A stretch of 64,000 nt of DNA, from positions 248,001 through 312,000 of the forward strand of contig CANMDW010000001.1 of the NCBI GenBank assembly GCA_947496705.1, in the 5' to 3' direction. The notes under the pieces are model-generated. The model worked only from the letters and a program-made list of their open reading frames with translations. It was not told where the DNA came from and made no database searches. This document shows, one piece after another, positions 26,530 through 35,351 of the stretch. Both the position numbers and the translations under genes were made by a program. This DNA comes from an uncultured Aquimarina sp. (GTDB lineage: Bacteria > Bacteroidota > Bacteroidia > Flavobacteriales > Flavobacteriaceae). How positions within the stretch are numbered: position 1 is the first letter of the stretch; each line of letters starts with the position of its first letter.

Positions 26530-27783
26530 CTATTCGTTTAATTTTTTAAACAACACACAGGCATTATGCCCGCCAAATCCAAAAGTATTGCTCATCGCAT
26601 AGGTGATATCCCGCTTTTGTGCTTTGTTTAATGTCAAATTCAATGAGGGATCTATGGTCTCATCCACGGTAGCGTGATTGATAGTTGGGGGCACCAGGCT
26701 GTTTTGCATTGCCAAAATAGAAGCAATGGCCTCTATAGCTCCTGCAGCACCCAGCAGGTGTCCTGTCATAGATTTTGTTGAATTGATATTGATGTTAGGT
26801 GCATGTTTTCCAAAAACGTTGGTAATAGCCTTCAATTCTGCGACATCTCCTAATGGTGTGGAGGTGCCATGTGTATTTATAGCATCTACTTGTTCTGGTT
26901 GTACACCTGCATCTCTTAAACAATTGAGCATTACGCGCTCTACACCTATCCCGTCGGGATGTGGAGCAGTCATGTGATATGCATCACTAGACATTCCGCC
27001 GCCAACAACTTCGGCATAGATTTTTGCACCTCGTGCTTTTGCATGTTCATATTCTTCAAGGATAAGTGCTCCACCACCTTCGCCCAGTACAAAACCATCT
27101 CTGGTAGCATCAAAAGGCCTGGAAGCAGTCTCGGGGCTTTCATTTCTTGTTGATAGTGCATGCATTGCATTAAATCCTCCCATACCGGCAATGGTAACTG
27201 CTGCTTCACTTCCTCCTGTAATGATAATATCACAATGCCCTAAACGAATGTAGTTTAGCGCATCAATCATCGCATTGGCAGAAGAAGCACATGCAGAAAC
27301 TGTGGTATAGTTAGGTCCCATAAAACCATTTCGAATAGAGATATGCCCGGGAGCAATATCGGCAATCATCTTAGGAATAAAGAAGGGATTGAAACGTGGT
27401 GTTCCATCACCATTGGCATAGCCAATTACTTCTTGCTGAAATGTTTCTATTCCTCCGATTCCTGCACCCCAAATCACGCCTACTCTAAATTTATCGACCT
27501 TCTCAAGATCAATAGCAGCATCTTGTATAGCTTCTTCAGAAGATACAATAGCATACTGCGCAAATTTATCTAGTTTGCGTGCTTCTTTTCTATCAAAATA
27601 ATCTGTAGGATTGTAATTTTTGACTTCGCAAGCAAATTTAGTCTTGAATTTTTCGGTATCAAAATAAGTGATGGGGGCACAACCGCTCTTTCCGTTTGAC
27701 AATCCCTGCCAATACTCACCGATATTATTACCAATAGGTGTTAAGGCACCCAGTCCTGTGACTACAACTCGCTTAAGACTCAT
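26530..27783 (-). CDS. fabF: 3-oxoacyl-ACP synthase II
   Basis: 417 aa. Condenses malonyl-ACP with acyl-ACP in fatty acid elongation. Active-site Cys in TVSACASSANAM, His residues in NTHGTSTPLGD and KSMTGHLLGAAGAIE; the N-terminus RVVVTGLGALTPIG is typical. 17 bp downstream of acpP, whose product is its substrate carrier. Confidence 0.97.
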   Translation of the reverse strand: MSLKRVVVTGLGALTPIGNNIGEYWQGLSNGKSGCAPITYFDTEKFKTKFACEVKNYNPTDYFDRKEARKLDKFAQYAIVSSEEAIQDAAIDLEKVDKFRVGVIWGAGIGGIETFQQEVIGYANGDGTPRFNPFFIPKMIADIAPGHISIRNGFMGPNYTTVSACASSANAMIDALNYIRLGHCDIIITGGSEAAVTIAGMGGFNAMHALSTRNESPETASRPFDATRDGFVLGEGGGALILEEYEHAKARGAKIYAEVVGGGMSSDAYHMTAPHPDGIGVERVMLNCLRDAGVQPEQVDAINTHGTSTPLGDVAELKAITNVFGKHAPNININSTKSMTGHLLGAAGAIEAIASILAMQNSLVPPTINHATVDETIDPSLNLTLNKAQKRDITYAMSNTFGFGGHNACVLFKKLNE

Positions 27784-27800
27784 ACGTTGTGTGAAGTTTG

Positions 27801-28034
27801 TTACTTTGCGTCTTCAATATAAGATATTGCTTGACCAACCGTAGCAATGTTTTCAGCTTGATCATCTGGAATCTGGATATCGAATTCTTTCTCGAACTCC
27901 ATAATCAATTCTACGGTGTCTAGTGAATCGGCGCCCAGGTCATTTGTGAAGCTAGCTTCATTTACAACCTCGTTTTCGTCTACACCCAATTTGTCAACGA
28001 TTATCGCTTTTACTCTTGATGCAATGTCTGACAT
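27801..28034 (-). CDS. acpP: Acyl carrier protein
   Basis: 77 aa, acidic. The phosphopantetheine site is Ser in [17 protein letters not shown]. Carries acyl chains for FabF. First gene of acpP-fabF-rnc on the minus strand, divergent from purN, as is common in Flavobacteria. Confidence 0.97.
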   Translation of the reverse strand: MSDIASRVKAIIVDKLGVDENEVVNEASFTNDLGADSLDTVELIMEFEKEFDIQIPDDQAENIATVGQAISYIEDAK

Positions 28035-28065
28035 AATTTTAATTTTTAATTTTTAATTTAGGAGG

Positions 28066-28073
28066 CAAAAATA
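28066..28073 (-). promoter_or_regulatory. -7 promoter element (TATTTTTG) for acpP-fabF-rnc
   Basis: Exact TAnnTTTG on the minus strand, 32 nt before the acpP ATG. No good -33 element was seen at 19-21 nt. Confidence 0.5.
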
Positions 28074-28215
28074 AAAAACTTTATTTTAAAACCCCATAAT
28101 CCCGCAAAAATGTATTCGTGTTTTTATCAAATATAGGGAAGTATTGGCTTTTTGCTGCCTAAAATTGAATAATAATTGTTTTTTTGTGCTCTCTAATTAA
28201 CAACCTTATCATACT

Positions 28216-28794
28216 ATGAAGCGTATTATAGTTTTTGCTTCCGGCTCTGGTACCAATGCCGAAAATATAATTAAATATTTTCATGAACGAAAAATTGCCG
28301 AGGTAACACATGTATTCTCTAACAACCTGCATGCCAAAGTATTAAAACGTGCTCACAACCTAAAAGTAAAGGCATTACACTTTGACAGAGTGTCATTTTA
28401 TGACACAAACGATGTGTTGAATATTCTAAAAGATGCTCACCCCGACATTATTGTGCTTGCAGGATTTTTATGGATGTTTCCAAAAAAAATTATAGATGCT
28501 TTCCCAAATAAGGTAATAAATATTCATCCGGCACTGTTACCAAAATATGGCGGAAAAGGAATGTATGGCGATCATGTGCATGAGGCAGTGGTAAGAAACA
28601 AAGAAAAAGAAAGCGGGATCACCATTCATTATGTAAATGAGCAGTATGATGAAGGCGCCATTATTTTTCAGGCTAAAATTTCAATTGCCGAAAGTGATAC
28701 TGCCAAAGATGTTGCAAATGCAATTCATCAATTAGAATATAAACATTTTCCGGTCGTTATAGAGCAGGTGTTAGGTTTGAGGGATGAGAAATGA
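28216..28794 (+). CDS. purN: Phosphoribosylglycinamide formyltransferase
   Basis: 192 aa. Transfers formyl from 10-formyl-THF to GAR in purine synthesis. Seen: FASGSGTNAENII at the N-terminus, VLAGFLWMFP, the catalytic region NIHPALLPKYGGKGMYG with conserved Asn and His, and the later Asp in YDEGAIIFQ. Divergent from acpP. Confidence 0.93.
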   Translation: MKRIIVFASGSGTNAENIIKYFHERKIAEVTHVFSNNLHAKVLKRAHNLKVKALHFDRVSFYDTNDVLNILKDAHPDIIVLAGFLWMFPKKIIDAFPNKVINIHPALLPKYGGKGMYGDHVHEAVVRNKEKESGITIHYVNEQYDEGAIIFQAKISIAESDTAKDVANAIHQLEYKHFPVVIEQVLGLRDEK

Positions 28795-28943
28795 GGTAGT
28801 AGGTGTGTTTGAGAGGTGAGTTGTGAAAATTAATAAAGGCGTTCGGGCGGGTTCACTGCTATCCCTAACGCAAAGGTGGTCAAACTATAGCATCGAAAAA
28901 ATTAAAAATTAACTACTACCGACTATTTACTAACAACTAAATA

Positions 28944-29579
28944 ATGGCAAAAAAAGAAAAATTTTACGTGGTTTGGGAAGGTCATAGACCGGGCATTTAC
29001 ACCAAATGGGATGATTGTAAAGCTGCTGTAAAAGGATATGCGAGTGCAAAATATAAATCTTTTGACTCCTTTGATATAGCAAAAAAGGCATATAACGAAG
29101 ATTATGAGGATTATAAAGGTAAAAGCAAACCCAAAAAGACCCTTACTGCAGCACAATTGTCAAAAATAGGAGAACCCAACCTGTATTCTATTGCCGTTGA
29201 TGCTGCATCCAGTGGTAACCCTGGTAAAATGGAATACCGCGGGGTAGATACCCAAACCGAAAAGCAATTGTTTCATCAGGGGCCTTTTGCACAAGGCACC
29301 AATAATATAGGTGAGTTTTTGGCATTGGTGCATGGCCTGGCATATCTGAAGAAGAAAAACAGTGATCGTATCCTATATTCAGATTCTAAAATTGCTATTG
29401 GATGGGTCAAACAAAAGACGTGTAGAACAAAGCTTCAACGCACAGCTAAAAACAAGAAAATGTTTGATTTGGTAGACCGTGCTATTGATTGGCTCAATAA
29501 GAATACATACAAAACAAAAATTGTAAAATGGGAAACCAAAGCCTGGGGCGAAATTCCGGCAGATTTTGGCAGGAAGTAA
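28944..29579 (+). CDS. Ribonuclease H with N-terminal viroplasmin/caulimovirus-type domain
   Basis: 211 aa. Residues 4-50 form the hybrid-binding viroplasmin-like domain (FYVVWEGHRPGIYTKWDDC, then YKSFDSFDIAKKAY). The RNase H fold follows with its acidic residues: Asp in IAVDAASSGNPG, Glu in NNIGEFLALVHGL, Asp in ILYSDSKIAIGWV and a terminal Asp in PADFG. It removes RNA from RNA-DNA hybrids. A short repeat-like sequence rich in GGCGTTCGGGCGGG lies just upstream (28840-28857). Confidence 0.92.
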   Translation: MAKKEKFYVVWEGHRPGIYTKWDDCKAAVKGYASAKYKSFDSFDIAKKAYNEDYEDYKGKSKPKKTLTAAQLSKIGEPNLYSIAVDAASSGNPGKMEYRGVDTQTEKQLFHQGPFAQGTNNIGEFLALVHGLAYLKKKNSDRILYSDSKIAIGWVKQKTCRTKLQRTAKNKKMFDLVDRAIDWLNKNTYKTKIVKWETKAWGEIPADFGRK

Positions 29580-29591
29580 CCGATTCCCAGT

Positions 29592-29625
29592 AAACCTTCA
29601 AGGTTTTTGAAAACCTTGAAGGTTT
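29592..29625. terminator. Perfect 15-bp hairpin between RNase H and the PfkB kinase
   Basis: AAACCTTCAAGGTTT and AAACCTTGAAGGTTT pair exactly around TTGA, 12 bp after the RNase H stop. The loop overlaps the -33 TTTG (29606-29609) of the next promoter. Confidence 0.75.
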
Positions 29626-29638
29626 TAACCTATATTTG
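29606..29638 (+). promoter_or_regulatory. Promoter for the PfkB kinase (TTTG-N21-TATATTTG)
   Basis: TATATTTG at 29631-29638 is an exact -7 match 22 nt before the ATG at 29660; a TTTG lies 21 nt upstream of it. Confidence 0.55.
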
Positions 29639-29659
29639 CAAAAAAATATTACGCTATTT

Positions 29660-30589
29660 ATGAGCAAATTATTGATTGTAGGTTCTGTTGCCTTTGATGC
29701 TATTGAAACTCCTTTCGGGAAAACAGACAAGATACTGGGAGGTGCTGCACCCTATATTGCACTTTCGGCATCAAATTTTAATATTTCTTCGGCTGTCGTT
29801 TCTGTAATTGGTGAAGATTTTCCAGAGGAATATCTATCCATGCTGCAAAAGAAAAACATAGATACTTCGGCTGTAGAAATTGTAAAAGGAGGAAAAACCT
29901 TTTTCTGGAGTGGCAAATATCATAATGATCTAAACTCCAGAGATACATTAGATACACAACTTAATGTGTTGGCTGATTTTAATCCTGTAGTTCCCGAGAA
30001 TTATAAGGACGCAGAGATTGTGGTGTTGGGAAATTTAAATCCCTTAGTACAGCTTAGTGTTTTGGAACAACTTACTTCCAAGCCAAAATTGGTGATACTG
30101 GACACTATGAATTTTTGGATGCAAGAAGCTTTTTTTGAAGATCTTAGAAAAGTGATTGCCAAAGTAGACGTGATTACGATTAATGATGAAGAAGCCAGAC
30201 AGTTAAGCGGTGAGTATTCACTGGTAAAAGCGGCCAGAGTGATCGAAAAGATGGGTCCCGAATATGTAGTGATTAAAAAAGGAGAGCATGGGGCGTTGTT
30301 ATTTCATGAAGAGCAGATTTTCTTTGCACCGGCTTTACCACTCGAAGAAGTATTTGACCCTACAGGTGCCGGGGATACCTTTGCAGGAGGTTTTGCCGGA
30401 TATTTAACAAAAACAGGAGATATTTCTTTCGAGAATATGAAAAATGCAATTATCCATGCGTCAAATCTAGCTTCTTTTTGTGTAGAAAAGTTTGGCACAG
30501 AGCGAATGGAAAATTTAAACCGGGAAGAGGTTCAAAAACGGCTTAAACAGTTTAAGGAATTAACACAATTCGAAATAGAATTGTCATGA
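29660..30589 (+). CDS. PfkB family carbohydrate/nucleoside kinase
   Basis: 309 aa from ATG 29660 (MSKLLIVGSVAFDAIETP). An upstream start at 29636 would lie inside the -7 promoter box. Ribokinase fold with the N-terminal glycine motif LGGAAPYIALSA and the C-terminal PfkB signature with its catalytic Asp (DPTGAGDTFAGGFAGYL). The substrate cannot be told. The gene lies next to purF, so a nucleoside or ribose-type substrate is plausible (inference). Confidence 0.85.
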   Translation: MSKLLIVGSVAFDAIETPFGKTDKILGGAAPYIALSASNFNISSAVVSVIGEDFPEEYLSMLQKKNIDTSAVEIVKGGKTFFWSGKYHNDLNSRDTLDTQLNVLADFNPVVPENYKDAEIVVLGNLNPLVQLSVLEQLTSKPKLVILDTMNFWMQEAFFEDLRKVIAKVDVITINDEEARQLSGEYSLVKAARVIEKMGPEYVVIKKGEHGALLFHEEQIFFAPALPLEEVFDPTGAGDTFAGGFAGYLTKTGDISFENMKNAIIHASNLASFCVEKFGTERMENLNREEVQKRLKQFKELTQFEIELS

Positions 30590-30600
30590 TATAAAACACG

Positions 30601-30627
30601 GCCTTAAGCAATTGCTTGGGGCTTTTT
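30601..30627 (+). terminator. Rho-independent terminator after the PfkB kinase
   Basis: GCCTTAAGCAA pairs with TTGCTTGGGGC (two G-T pairs), followed by TTTTTT. Confidence 0.75.
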
Positions 30628-30674
30628 TAATAATAGTTTACCCAACACAACGAACTTAGAATTTTTGGAATACA

Positions 30675-32573
30675 ATGAGTGATGCTTTAAAACACGAATG
30701 CGGGATAGCGTTTATTCGACTGCTAAAACCATTAGAATATTATAAACAGAAATATGGCAGTGCATTTTATGGAGTAAATAAAATGTATCTGATGATGGAG
30801 AAACAGCATAATCGCGGACAAGATGGTGCAGGATTTGCAAGCATTAAATTAGACACCCCTCCCGGAGAGCGATACATCAGTAGGGTGCGTTCTAGCGCTT
30901 CTCAACCAATACAAGATATTTTTTCACAGATTAATGAAAGGATTAATAAAGAACTTGGAGACCATCCCGAATATGCAGATGATGTCGATTTGCAGAAAAA
31001 GAACATACCATATATAGGAGAGGTAATTTTGGGACATGTGCGCTACGGAACCTTTGGTAAAAACAGTGTTGAGAGTGTTCATCCGTTTTTAAGACAGAAC
31101 AACTGGATGCACCGTAATCTCATTGTAGCCGGTAATTTTAATATGACCAATAATGATGTATTGTTTGATAACCTTGTACGTTTAGGGCAGCATCCTAAAG
31201 ATAGAGTAGATACGGTTACTGTAATGGAAAAAATTGGGCATTTTTTGGATTCTGAAGTGGCCAAGCTATATAAAAAATTAAAAAAAGAAGGATTTAATAA
31301 AATTGATGCTTCTCCGCAGATTGTAGAACGGTTAAATGTTGCCAAAATCCTTAAAAAGTCTTCAAAAGACTGGGATGGAGGCTATGCTATGGTTGGTATG
31401 CTGGGTCATGGAGATGCTTTTGTGCTTAGAGATCCTGCGGGAATAAGACCTGCATATTACTATAAAGATGATGAAGTAGTGGTGGTCGCATCAGAAAGGC
31501 CTGTAATACAAACAGTATTTGATGTGCCTTTTGATGAGGTAATAGAATTAGACCCCGGAAAAGCGATTATCATCAAAAAAGACGGAGAGGCCTCAATGCA
31601 AAGAATCATTGATCCGCTGGAGCGAAAAGCATGTTCTTTTGAGCGAATTTATTTTTCAAGAGGAAGTGATGCCGAAATCTATAAAGAAAGAAAGAATCTG
31701 GGGAAATTAATTATGCCTCAGGTTTTAGAAGAAATCGGCCATGATACCGTAAATACAGTTTTCTCTTTTATACCCAATACAGCCGAAACCTCTTTTTATG
31801 GTATGGTAGAAGCAGCTCAGGACGAACTGAATAAACAGAAGAACGAAACCATACTTTCTGAAAAAGACACCTTAACCGATGAGCGGCTATCAGAAATTCT
31901 TTCATATAGACTAAGAACAGAAAAAATTGCCATCAAAGATGCCAAGCTTCGCACTTTTATCACAGAAGATAGTAGCAGAGATGATCTGGTGGCTCATGTT
32001 TATGATGTAACTTATGGTGTGGTAAAAAAAGAAGACAATCTGGTCATCATTGATGATAGTATCGTAAGAGGAACAACACTCAAAAAGAGTATTATCAAAA
32101 TGATGGATAGATTGAAACCAAAGAAGATTGTCATTGTCTCTTCGGCGCCGCAAATTCGTTATCCCGATTGTTATGGAATAGATATGGCCAGGCTGGAAGG
32201 TTTGATCGCTTTCAAAGCAGCATTAGAACTTCTAAAAGAAAATGGAAACTACAACCTTGTAGCACAAGTGTATGAAAAATGTAAAGCACAGGAAAATTTA
32301 GCAGATGCCAAAGTACAAAATTTTGTTAAAGAAATTTATGCTGGGTTTTCAGATCAGGAAATTAGTGATAAAATCGCAGGATTATTGAGTGATGAAATGG
32401 TAAATGCTGAAGTGAAAATTATATATCAAACCGTCGAAAACCTGCACCAGGCTTGCCCTAAGAACCTTGGGGACTGGTATTTTACAGGAAATTACCCGAC
32501 GATTGGCGGCAATAGGGTTGTAAATAAGGCTTTTATAAATTTTTATGAAGGAAAGGATGAAAGAGCATACTAA
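30675..32573 (+). CDS. purF: Amidophosphoribosyltransferase, long Bacteroidetes type
   Basis: 632 aa, longer than the usual ~480-500 aa PurF. N-terminal glutaminase with the presumed nucleophile Cys at about 9 (KHECGIAF), after a short pro-region; NRGQDGAGFAS and HVRYGTFG follow. The PRPP-binding loop is VIIDDSIVRGTTLKKSI (about 455-471). It converts PRPP and glutamine to phosphoribosylamine, the first step of purine synthesis. The long inserted regions match a Bacteroidetes form often called simply class II glutamine amidotransferase, so a role distinct from canonical PurF cannot be excluded. Confidence 0.85.
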   Translation: MSDALKHECGIAFIRLLKPLEYYKQKYGSAFYGVNKMYLMMEKQHNRGQDGAGFASIKLDTPPGERYISRVRSSASQPIQDIFSQINERINKELGDHPEYADDVDLQKKNIPYIGEVILGHVRYGTFGKNSVESVHPFLRQNNWMHRNLIVAGNFNMTNNDVLFDNLVRLGQHPKDRVDTVTVMEKIGHFLDSEVAKLYKKLKKEGFNKIDASPQIVERLNVAKILKKSSKDWDGGYAMVGMLGHGDAFVLRDPAGIRPAYYYKDDEVVVVASERPVIQTVFDVPFDEVIELDPGKAIIIKKDGEASMQRIIDPLERKACSFERIYFSRGSDAEIYKERKNLGKLIMPQVLEEIGHDTVNTVFSFIPNTAETSFYGMVEAAQDELNKQKNETILSEKDTLTDERLSEILSYRLRTEKIAIKDAKLRTFITEDSSRDDLVAHVYDVTYGVVKKEDNLVIIDDSIVRGTTLKKSIIKMMDRLKPKKIVIVSSAPQIRYPDCYGIDMARLEGLIAFKAALELLKENGNYNLVAQVYEKCKAQENLADAKVQNFVKEIYAGFSDQEISDKIAGLLSDEMVNAEVKIIYQTVENLHQACPKNLGDWYFTGNYPTIGGNRVVNKAFINFYEGKDERAY

Positions 32574-32935
32574 AAAACCAAAAAACACCACTGTTAAAAT
32601 ACGTTAAATTGTGTAGTTCAACAAGTATTTTGACCTTTCATCTAAAACATTTTTTCACAATGAAATAACGCTTTATATTAGCAGAGCCATAGCATAAGTA
32701 GGTTAAGTTCATGGTAGATTTGGGGCAAAAAAAGGTGGACTTTCCACCTTTTTTTATTTTATGACATTTCGTAAAATTTAAAAAGCAAAAGGCGCCGATT
32801 AGTTTAGGCGCATTTTTTATGTCTTTTCGGGACTTTATATGTTAAAGAATTTAAATTTTTGTTCCAGAATAAAACAAACGCACTTTGTTTTTCGTTTTAA
32901 GAGTATGTTTAAATATGCTCTTAAAACTTCGTGAA
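32574..32935. other. Intergenic region with two terminator hairpins
   Basis: No gene seen in 360 bp. A strong terminator lies at 32727-32755 (see separate entry) and a weaker hairpin at 32792-32811 (GCGCC against GGCGC, followed by a T-run). The ~60 bp before the strong terminator follow a near-consensus -7 (TATATTAG, about 32676-32683), so a short non-coding transcript is possible. Confidence 0.35.
32727..32755 (+). terminator. Strong terminator, perfect 13-bp stem
   Basis: AAAAAAAGGTGGA and TCCACCTTTTTTT pair exactly around CTT, 150 bp after the purF stop. It is symmetric and could serve both strands. Confidence 0.8.
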
Positions 32936-33925
32936 ATGAAGAAATTAACTATTCCCTCTTTAATCATCATTTTTCTTTTTTTCTTAAGTTCTTTCAATCA
33001 GGAAAAAAAGAACTATCTCAATTCATTGCAAAAAGTTAAAGCATCCCAATATGCGGCTCAAAATCAACCCATACGATGCAGAACCATGGAAGTATTGCAA
33101 AAACATCTTGCTAATGATCCTGGGCTAAAATCCAAAATGAAAATCATAGAAAACCATTGCGAAGCATTTATTAAACGTCAAAGAGAAAATACAGATTACT
33201 TTCAGAAACCCATAACCATTTCAACGGTAGTTCATGTAGTATACAGTAACATTATCGAAAACATCAGTGATGCTCAAATTCAGTCTCAAATCAAAGTGCT
33301 AAACCAGGACTTCACCAAAACAAATCCCGATGTTGTTAATACTCCTGAAGAATTTTCCTATTTGGCAGCAGATATAAAGATTCGTTTTGAGTTGGATAGT
33401 GTCATAAGAGTTCCTTCCAAGAGACCCTTGTGGGGGACTGATGATGAAATGAAGTTTTCAACCAAGGGAGGGTCTAATGTGGTCTCTCCATCTACTCATT
33501 TAAATATCTGGGTGTGCAATATTGGTGGAGGTATTTTGGGATATGCTCAATTTCCGGGTGATAATCCCGATACCGATGGTATTGTGATCTCTCCTCAATA
33601 TTTTGGAACGCGGGGCTATGTTTCTCCTCGTTTTAAAAATGGAAGAACTGCTACCCACGAAGTCGGTCATTGGCTGAATTTACGTCACATATGGGGAGAT
33701 GGAAATTGCAATCAGGATGATTTTGTAGAGGATACCCCTGCTTCAGACAGCCCAAACTTTGGCTGCCCTATATACCCAACAGCACACTGTGATTCTAATG
33801 ATATGACTATGAATTATATGGATTATACCAATGATAACTGCATGTATATGTTTACCGAAGGCCAAAAAGCGAGAATGAGAGCTGTATTTGCCAAAGATGG
33901 AGCCAGAGTGTCCTTTATTCAATAA
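32936..33925 (+). CDS. Secreted M43 (cytophagalysin/pappalysin) zinc metalloprotease, copy 1
   Basis: 329 aa from ATG 32936 (MKKLTIPSLIIIFLFFLSSF, signal peptide); an upstream TTG extension is unsupported. The zinc site HEVGHWLNLRH is near 239-249 (HExxHxxGxxH-type with Asn-Leu), followed by IWGDGNC and the Met-turn MNYMDYTNDNCM. Cys residues in the catalytic region suggest disulfides. A paralogue follows at 34304; here the lipobox Cys is absent (FLSSF), so this copy is probably released rather than lipid-anchored. Confidence 0.88.
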   Translation: MKKLTIPSLIIIFLFFLSSFNQEKKNYLNSLQKVKASQYAAQNQPIRCRTMEVLQKHLANDPGLKSKMKIIENHCEAFIKRQRENTDYFQKPITISTVVHVVYSNIIENISDAQIQSQIKVLNQDFTKTNPDVVNTPEEFSYLAADIKIRFELDSVIRVPSKRPLWGTDDEMKFSTKGGSNVVSPSTHLNIWVCNIGGGILGYAQFPGDNPDTDGIVISPQYFGTRGYVSPRFKNGRTATHEVGHWLNLRHIWGDGNCNQDDFVEDTPASDSPNFGCPIYPTAHCDSNDMTMNYMDYTNDNCMYMFTEGQKARMRAVFAKDGARVSFIQ

Positions 33926-33927
33926 TA

Positions 33928-34147
33928 AGTGTCTGGTCGGAAATATATCACTGAACTCATTTGAACTTTTTGTTTTTAAGCAAAATTTGCAGCAAAAAGT
34001 AAAAGTTCAAATGAGTTCACTATTAAATTTGTTTCTTTTTGCGCTATTTTTATTTGCTTTTATCACCTGATGCTAAGGCATCTGCATCAAAAAAGAAAAT
34101 CCAAAATAATTCAAATTATAAAAACCGCCTATTTCCGACCAAACACT
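33928..34147. mobile_element. MITE-like element, 220 bp, with 18-bp inverted ends
   Basis: AGTGTCTGGTCGGAAATA (33928-33945) is the inverted complement of TATTTCCGACCAAACACT (34130-34147) with one mismatch. It contains no transposase. Its left ~45 bp, minus a 66-bp insert, recur at 60279-60323. It lies between the two M43 protease genes. Confidence 0.6.
33953..34018. mobile_element. 66-bp hairpin insertion nested in the MITE
   Basis: Perfect 18-bp ends: GAACTCATTTGAACTTTT (33953-33970) and its exact complement at 34001-34018. It is flanked by ACT on both sides (33950-33952 and 34019-34021). The uninterrupted sequence at 60279-60323 reads straight across this point with a single ACT, so this is an insertion with a 3-bp target duplication. 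No coding capacity. Confidence 0.7.
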
Positions 34148-34303
34148 AATTATATCTTTTGATCATTCACTTATCATTGATTTCCAAAATGTTAAACAAC
34201 CTTAAACTTTGTTAAACCCCAAAACAAACTTGTGTTGTTTCTCGTTTTTATAAAATAAAATCGATAATTTGTAATACGCTCATTATCGTAAAAATATAGT
34301 ATA

Positions 34304-35299
34304 ATGAAAAAATTAGCACTCCCAGCCACAATCATCATTTTTCTTTTTGTCTTAAGTTGTATCAACCGAAATAAGGAGAAATCTGAGGAAACCGATGCCC
34401 AACAGGAAACTACAGCTCCCGATCAAGCACAAAACAGTAGTTTTCAACGGTGCAAAACTATGGAAGTGTTACAAAGACATATGGCCAGAAATTCGGATCT
34501 GAAATCACGTATGGATGCGATCGAAAAACAATGTCAACTATTTATCAAACTTAAAAAACAGGGTAAAACTGCTGTTCCCGATACCATTATTATTCCAACA
34601 ATAGTACATGTGATCTATAGCAATGAGCAAGAAAATATTAGTGAAGCACAGGTGAATTCTCAGATCAAAGTTTTGAACCAGGATTTTACCAAAACCAATC
34701 CAGATACCACACAAATACCAGAAGAATTCGCTCCTTTGGCTGCCAATGCGAATATTCATTTTGAGGTAGACAGTATTATCCGGGTTTCTTCGACCCGACC
34801 CGCCTGGGGAACAGAAGATGAGATGAAGTTTGGTACTAGTGGCGGATCAGATGTGGTAGACCCTGCTACACATCTCAATATCTGGGTGTGCAATATTGGT
34901 AGCGGAATTTTGGGATATGCACAGTTTCCAGGGGATAACCCTGATACTGATGGAATCGTTGTTTCTCCCCAGTTTTTTGGCACCGAAGGATCTGTTTTGG
35001 CACCTTTTAATGGTGGAAGAACTGCTACTCACGAGGTTGGACACTGGCTGAATCTAAGACATATCTGGGGTGACGGGAATTGCTCTCTGGATGATTTTGT
35101 AGATGACACCCCTGTCTCTGATGGACCCAATAATGGTTGCCCGCCATATCCAACAGTGCATTGCAATACAAATGATATGACCATGAATTATATGGACTAT
35201 ACCGATGATGCATGTATGCACTTGTTTACCGAAGGTCAAAAAGATAGAATGAAGGCCGTGTTTGCTCAAGATGGTCCCAGAGAAAGTTTTGTGAAATAA
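34304..35299 (+). CDS. M43 zinc metalloprotease lipoprotein, copy 2
   Basis: 331 aa, strongly similar to the gene at 32936 throughout (shared QDFTKTNPD, LNIWVCNIG, GILGYAQFPGDNPDTDG). The N-terminus carries a lipobox (FLFVLSCINRN), so it should be lipid-anchored. Zinc ligands in THEVGHWLNLRHIWGD near 242-252, and Met-turn MNYMDYTDDACM. It probably cleaves extracellular protein substrates. Confidence 0.88.
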   Translation: MKKLALPATIIIFLFVLSCINRNKEKSEETDAQQETTAPDQAQNSSFQRCKTMEVLQRHMARNSDLKSRMDAIEKQCQLFIKLKKQGKTAVPDTIIIPTIVHVIYSNEQENISEAQVNSQIKVLNQDFTKTNPDTTQIPEEFAPLAANANIHFEVDSIIRVSSTRPAWGTEDEMKFGTSGGSDVVDPATHLNIWVCNIGSGILGYAQFPGDNPDTDGIVVSPQFFGTEGSVLAPFNGGRTATHEVGHWLNLRHIWGDGNCSLDDFVDDTPVSDGPNNGCPPYPTVHCNTNDMTMNYMDYTDDACMHLFTEGQKDRMKAVFAQDGPRESFVK

Positions 35300-35351
35300 G
35301 ATCTCTCTTGGAAGCTCTTTTATTAATGTATTGCCATAAAAAATAAGGATA

